Source of the DNA: Puniceibacterium antarcticum
GTDB taxonomy: Bacteria; Pseudomonadota; Alphaproteobacteria; Rhodobacterales; Rhodobacteraceae
NCBI RefSeq assembly: GCF_002760615.1
Contig: NZ_AWWI01000111.1
Coordinates: 1 to 55,356 of the forward strand
Length of the DNA: 55,356 bases
Direction of reading: 5' to 3'
Made by a program: the position numbers and the translations under genes. This document shows, piece after piece, positions 52,697-55,356 of the stretch; the first letter of the stretch is position 1; every line of letters begins with the position of its first letter. A model generated the notes under the pieces. The model was not told the origin of the DNA and made no database searches. It worked only from the letters and a program-made list of their open reading frames with translations.

Positions 52697-52775
52697 GTGT
52701 AAACCCCTTTCAAACTATGATGGCCCAACGGGCATCGCAAAAATTTGTTCCCGTTCCGGGGGAAAGCACGCAACC

Positions 52776-53645
52776 ATGACAACCTACACGGCACTGACGA
52801 CACTGATGGGCAAGGACGCGGCCGAGGCCTTGGGCGAGGGTATGGAGGCGCTTTGGCCCGAACCCACCGGCGTGGGCGTGTTCGAAGTGGAAGACGGGTC
52901 CGGCCTGTGGGAAGTTGGCGGCTATTTCGAGGAACAGCCCGACGAAACCGAACTGGCGCTGCTGGCGGCGGCCCATGGCGCGCGCGCCTTTGCCATTTCG
53001 GAACTGCCCGAGACGGACTGGGTCGCCAAAGTGCGCCGCGAGTTGATGCCGGTCGAGGCGGGGCGGTTTTTTGTCTATGGCAGCCATGATGCGGACAAGG
53101 TCCCCGAGGATTGCGAGCCGCTGCTGATCGAGGCGGCGATGGCGTTTGGCACTGGGCATCACGGCACGACGCTAGGTTGCCTGCGGGCGCTGGACCAGTT
53201 GGCGAACGGTGGATTTGTTGGCAAGAGCGTGGCCGATATCGGCTGTGGCACGGCGGTTCTGGCGATGGGCGCGGCGCGGATCTGGCCGGGTGTGGTGCTG
53301 GCGAGCGATATCGACGAGGTCGCGGTCGAGGTGGCCGAGGCGAATGTGCTGGCAAACGATCTGGTCGGTCGGGTGAAATGCGTCGAGGCGGCAGGATTCG
53401 GTCATCCGGATCTGGCGGCGGCGGCGCCGTTCGATCTGGTGTTTGCCAATATCCTCAAGGCGCCGCTGATTGATCTCGCACCTGATATGGGGCGGCACGT
53501 CGCGCCAGCGGGCTATGCGATCCTGTCGGGTCTGCTGAACGAACAGGCGGATGATGTGATTGCGGCCTATGCGGCGCAAGGCATTGGCCTGAAAGAGCGG
53601 CAGGAAATCGGCGAATGGACGACGCTGACCCTGCAGAAAAGCTGA
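52776..53645 (+). CDS. prmA: Ribosomal protein L11 methyltransferase
   Basis: This protein of about 289 residues trimethylates L11 with S-adenosylmethionine. The class I methyltransferase core has 'PLLIEAAMAFGTGHHGTTLGCL' (PrmA signature), 'VADIGCGTAVLAMGAA' (SAM loop), 'ASDIDEVAVEVAEAN' and 'FDLVFANILKAPLI' (NxL motif). The start at 52776 is downstream of GGGGGAAAG; the longer frame is antisense to the symporter gene. A strong terminator follows. Confidence 0.95.
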   Translation: MTTYTALTTLMGKDAAEALGEGMEALWPEPTGVGVFEVEDGSGLWEVGGYFEEQPDETELALLAAAHGARAFAISELPETDWVAKVRRELMPVEAGRFFVYGSHDADKVPEDCEPLLIEAAMAFGTGHHGTTLGCLRALDQLANGGFVGKSVADIGCGTAVLAMGAARIWPGVVLASDIDEVAVEVAEANVLANDLVGRVKCVEAAGFGHPDLAAAAPFDLVFANILKAPLIDLAPDMGRHVAPAGYAILSGLLNEQADDVIAAYAAQGIGLKERQEIGEWTTLTLQKS

Positions 53646-53698
53646 TCAAGCTGCTCTTGTCCCGGCGGCCTGTGCTGCCGGGCGATCGTCAGACATAG

Positions 53699-53735
53699 AA
53701 AAGGCCGCGTTCCCATGAGGAGCGCGGCCTTTTTC
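53699..53735. terminator. Terminator after prmA
   Basis: A 14-bp stem with one wobble (53699-53712 with 53720-53733) and a T run, lying between converging prmA and the DUF1127 gene. Confidence 0.9.
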
Positions 53736-53754
53736 GTCCCCGAAGGGAGAAGGC

Positions 53755-54027
53755 TTAGCGGCGGGCAACGGCGTCGATGTCGCCACGGGTCAGGCCGATA
53801 TCGTCCAGTTCACGGTCGGTCAGGGCCGACAGAGCCTTGCGGGTGATGCGGGAATCGTTCCAAGCAGAGACGGCAGCATAGGTCGAGGTGAACAGACCAA
53901 AGATCTGGGCCGAGGTGCTGGAGCCGTCACGGCTGCGCGGGGTGTCCAGCGCGGAGACGAAGATGTTGCCGATCAGGCCCGCGTGGCCGAACGTTCCGAA
54001 CGAGTGCGAAGTGTTTGCGGTGGTCAT
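53755..54027 (-). CDS. DUF1127 family small protein
   Basis: This protein of about 90 residues has a variable N-terminus and the C-terminal DUF1127 helix-rich motif 'WNDSRITRKALSALTDRELDDIGLTRGDIDAVARR', rich in Arg and typical of alphaproteobacterial members. In Rhodobacter a DUF1127 protein (CcaF1) acts as an RNA-binding factor in the stress response; transfer of that role is inference. The start at 54027 has AAGG upstream; an ATG 6 codons earlier is possible. Confidence 0.88.
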   Translation of the reverse strand: MTTANTSHSFGTFGHAGLIGNIFVSALDTPRSRDGSSTSAQIFGLFTSTYAAVSAWNDSRITRKALSALTDRELDDIGLTRGDIDAVARR

Positions 54028-54343
54028 AATCTTGAACCTTATCATATCGTGTGCGGTTTGAGTTGTTGATGCTCATCTAGTGGGCGGTTTAAGAACGCAC
54101 AAGTCGCGTCGTCTGCATGGGTCACATGCAATGGATGCATGGCTGTTTTGGTGGTTAACATACCGTAAATATTGAAATAATTATGACGGACCGGTGTCTG
54201 TTTTCGGACGTATACGGACAATTTTGCGCGGAAGTGTCGCCTTTGGTTCCGGGTTGTCGTTTTTGGGCGTCGCTGCAACGGGGCTTGGCGCGTGTTCGCG
54301 TTTCGTGCTAGCTGTGTCCGCAAAGCAACAAAGGGCAGCAGGC
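54028..54343. other. Divergent control region between DUF1127 gene and ruvC
   Basis: These 316 bases include a stretch near 54150-54190 that is AT-rich for this window (TAAATATTGAAATAATTATG), and an inverted repeat TGCATG-N5-CATGCA at 54114-54130. Both divergent promoters are probably here. An open frame running in from 54194 toward ruvC shows no family match. Confidence 0.55.
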
Positions 54344-54835
54344 ATGCGGGTATTGGGCATAGATCCGGGTTTGCGCAACCTTGGATGGGGCGTGATCGAC
54401 GTCGACGGCAGCCGACTCAGGCACGTGGCGAACGGAGTCTGCACCAGTGCCGGGCCGGAACTGGCCCCGCGCCTGCTGTCGCTGCACCATCAACTGACCG
54501 AGGTTCTGCGCCTGTATGCGCCCGAAGTGGCGGCGGTTGAGCTGACATTTGTGAACAAGGATGCGGTGGCGACGCTGAAACTGGGGCAGGCGCGGGCAAT
54601 TGCGCTGCTGGTGCCGGCGCAATTCGGGCTTGAGGTTGGGGAATATGCGCCCAACAAGGTCAAGAAGACAGTGGTCGGCGTGGGCCACGCGGACAAGACA
54701 CAGGTGCTGCACATGGTGAAGATGCAATTGAAGGGGGCCGAAATTCACGGCCCGGATGCGGCGGATGCCCTGGCGATCGCGATCTGCCATGCGCATCACG
54801 CCCGGGTGCCGGTCCTGCGGGAGATGCGGGCATGA
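54344..54835 (+). CDS. ruvC: Holliday junction resolvase RuvC
   Basis: This 163-residue endonuclease cuts Holliday junctions during recombination. The four catalytic acids are at the classical positions: Asp7 ('GIDPG'), Glu66 ('AVELTF'), Asp138 and Asp141 ('HGPDAADAL'). The ATG at 54344 fits family length; the upstream extension is not coding. The stop overlaps the ruvA start (ATGA at 54832-54835), so resolvase and branch-migration subunits are co-translated. Confidence 0.97.
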   Translation: MRVLGIDPGLRNLGWGVIDVDGSRLRHVANGVCTSAGPELAPRLLSLHHQLTEVLRLYAPEVAAVELTFVNKDAVATLKLGQARAIALLVPAQFGLEVGEYAPNKVKKTVVGVGHADKTQVLHMVKMQLKGAEIHGPDAADALAIAICHAHHARVPVLREMRA

Positions 54836-55356
54836 TCGGGCGCGTGGCGGGACGGATCGAATACAAGGGCGACGATCATGTGCTGATCGACGTGCATGGG
54901 ATTGGCTATATCGTCTATTGTTCGGACCGGACGCTGGCGTCTTTGCCCCGCGCCGGAGAGGCGGCGGCGCTGTTCACCGATCTGCTGGTGCGCGAGGATC
55001 TGCTGCAGCTGTTCGGGTTCCTGTCGCTGGTGGAAAAGGAATGGCACCGGTTGCTGATGTCGGTGCAGGGGGTCGGGGCCAAGGCGGCTTTGGCGATCCT
55101 TGGCACTCTGGGGCCTGACGGCGTCAGCCGCGCCATTGCGCTGGGTGACATGAACGCGGTCAAGGCGGCGAAGGGGATCGGCCCCAAGACGGCGCAGCGC
55201 ATCGTGCTGGAGCTGAAGGACAAGGCGCCGACGGTGATGGCCATGGGTGCTGCGGTGGCACCGTCCCCGGCCGAGGATCTGGGCGAGGTGATCGAGACGG
55301 CGGCCCCGCAGGTGTCGCGGCCCCGGTCGGCCCCGGCACCGCGCGCCGCCCCATCG
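54832..55356 (+). CDS. ruvA: Holliday junction branch migration protein RuvA, partial
   Basis: The first 175 residues of RuvA are visible; the frame is open at the window end. The N-terminal OB-fold ('[30 protein letters not shown]'), two helix-hairpin-helix units ('[17 protein letters not shown]', '[21 protein letters not shown]') and the beginning of a proline/alanine-rich linker to domain III are seen. It binds the four-way junction and recruits RuvB, which probably follows outside the window. Confidence 0.96.
   Translation, partial: MIGRVAGRIEYKGDDHVLIDVHGIGYIVYCSDRTLASLPRAGEAAALFTDLLVREDLLQLFGFLSLVEKEWHRLLMSVQGVGAKAALAILGTLGPDGVSRAIALGDMNAVKAAKGIGPKTAQRIVLELKDKAPTVMAMGAAVAPSPAEDLGEVIETAAPQVSRPRSAPAPRAAPS

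Overview
The window is a high-GC alphaproteobacterial chromosome segment. Several features point to the Rhodobacterales, and probably the Roseobacter group: DUF1244, DUF1013/TrcR, COQ9-family, DUF1127 and YrhK-type proteins, frequent GTG/TTG starts, a dnaX-ybaB-recR block, the separated pheS and pheT genes, and an intergenic 'GGATATTT...GATGAAAC' element. I see no phage, insertion sequence, CRISPR array or tRNA. I called 56 coding genes, two of them cut by the window edges, plus one SRP RNA. Almost everything reads as resident core or near-core genome.

Layout. 1-5.4 kb (minus): a peptide-type ABC importer operon in the order binding protein, two permeases, two ATPases; a strong stem-loop follows the binding-protein gene and a palindrome lies upstream. 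5.8-8.9 kb: three transglutaminase-like genes, two on minus and one divergent. 8.9-12.5 kb: DUF1244, an N-formylglutamate amidohydrolase-like gene, pyk, rpmI-rplT. 12.6-18.8 kb: a mutarotase-like gene, pheS, then two paralogous short BLUF blue-light sensor genes and a coupled YrhK membrane-protein gene, then pheT. 19-22.2 kb: ytoQ, mscL, ald divergent from its likely Lrp-type regulator, rpsU. 22.3-28.8 kb: COQ9-like, two quinone oxidoreductases, DUF2189, a luciferase-family enzyme, RNase T2, DUF1013. 29-33.3 kb: mntH, recR-ybaB-dnaX. 33.5-37.5 kb: an ankyrin protein, a YpfJ-type zinc peptidase, SRP RNA, a HAD hydrolase and a small exported protein. 37.7-44.6 kb: cpdB, nudC, an SRPBCC protein, then an FAH/DUF4198/FAD-oxidase operon. 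44.6-50.9 kb: hemC and hemE divergent, a DMT permease, an ABC-2 exporter pair, an MFS transporter. 51.1-55.4 kb: a sodium:solute symporter, prmA, DUF1127, ruvC and partial ruvA.

The most unusual observations are two. First, the BLUF-BLUF-YrhK cassette between pheS and pheT: the two BLUF proteins are 60/100 identical over their first 100 residues and keep all flavin-pocket residues, and the second is joined to the membrane protein by an ATGA overlap. Second, arrays of a CCATACG heptamer repeated at exactly 11-bp steps at two distant intergenic loci (four units upstream of pheT, three units in opposite orientation after the ABC-2 permease gene), resembling sites for an OmpR/PhoB-type regulator. 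I found no complete new defence or mobile system.
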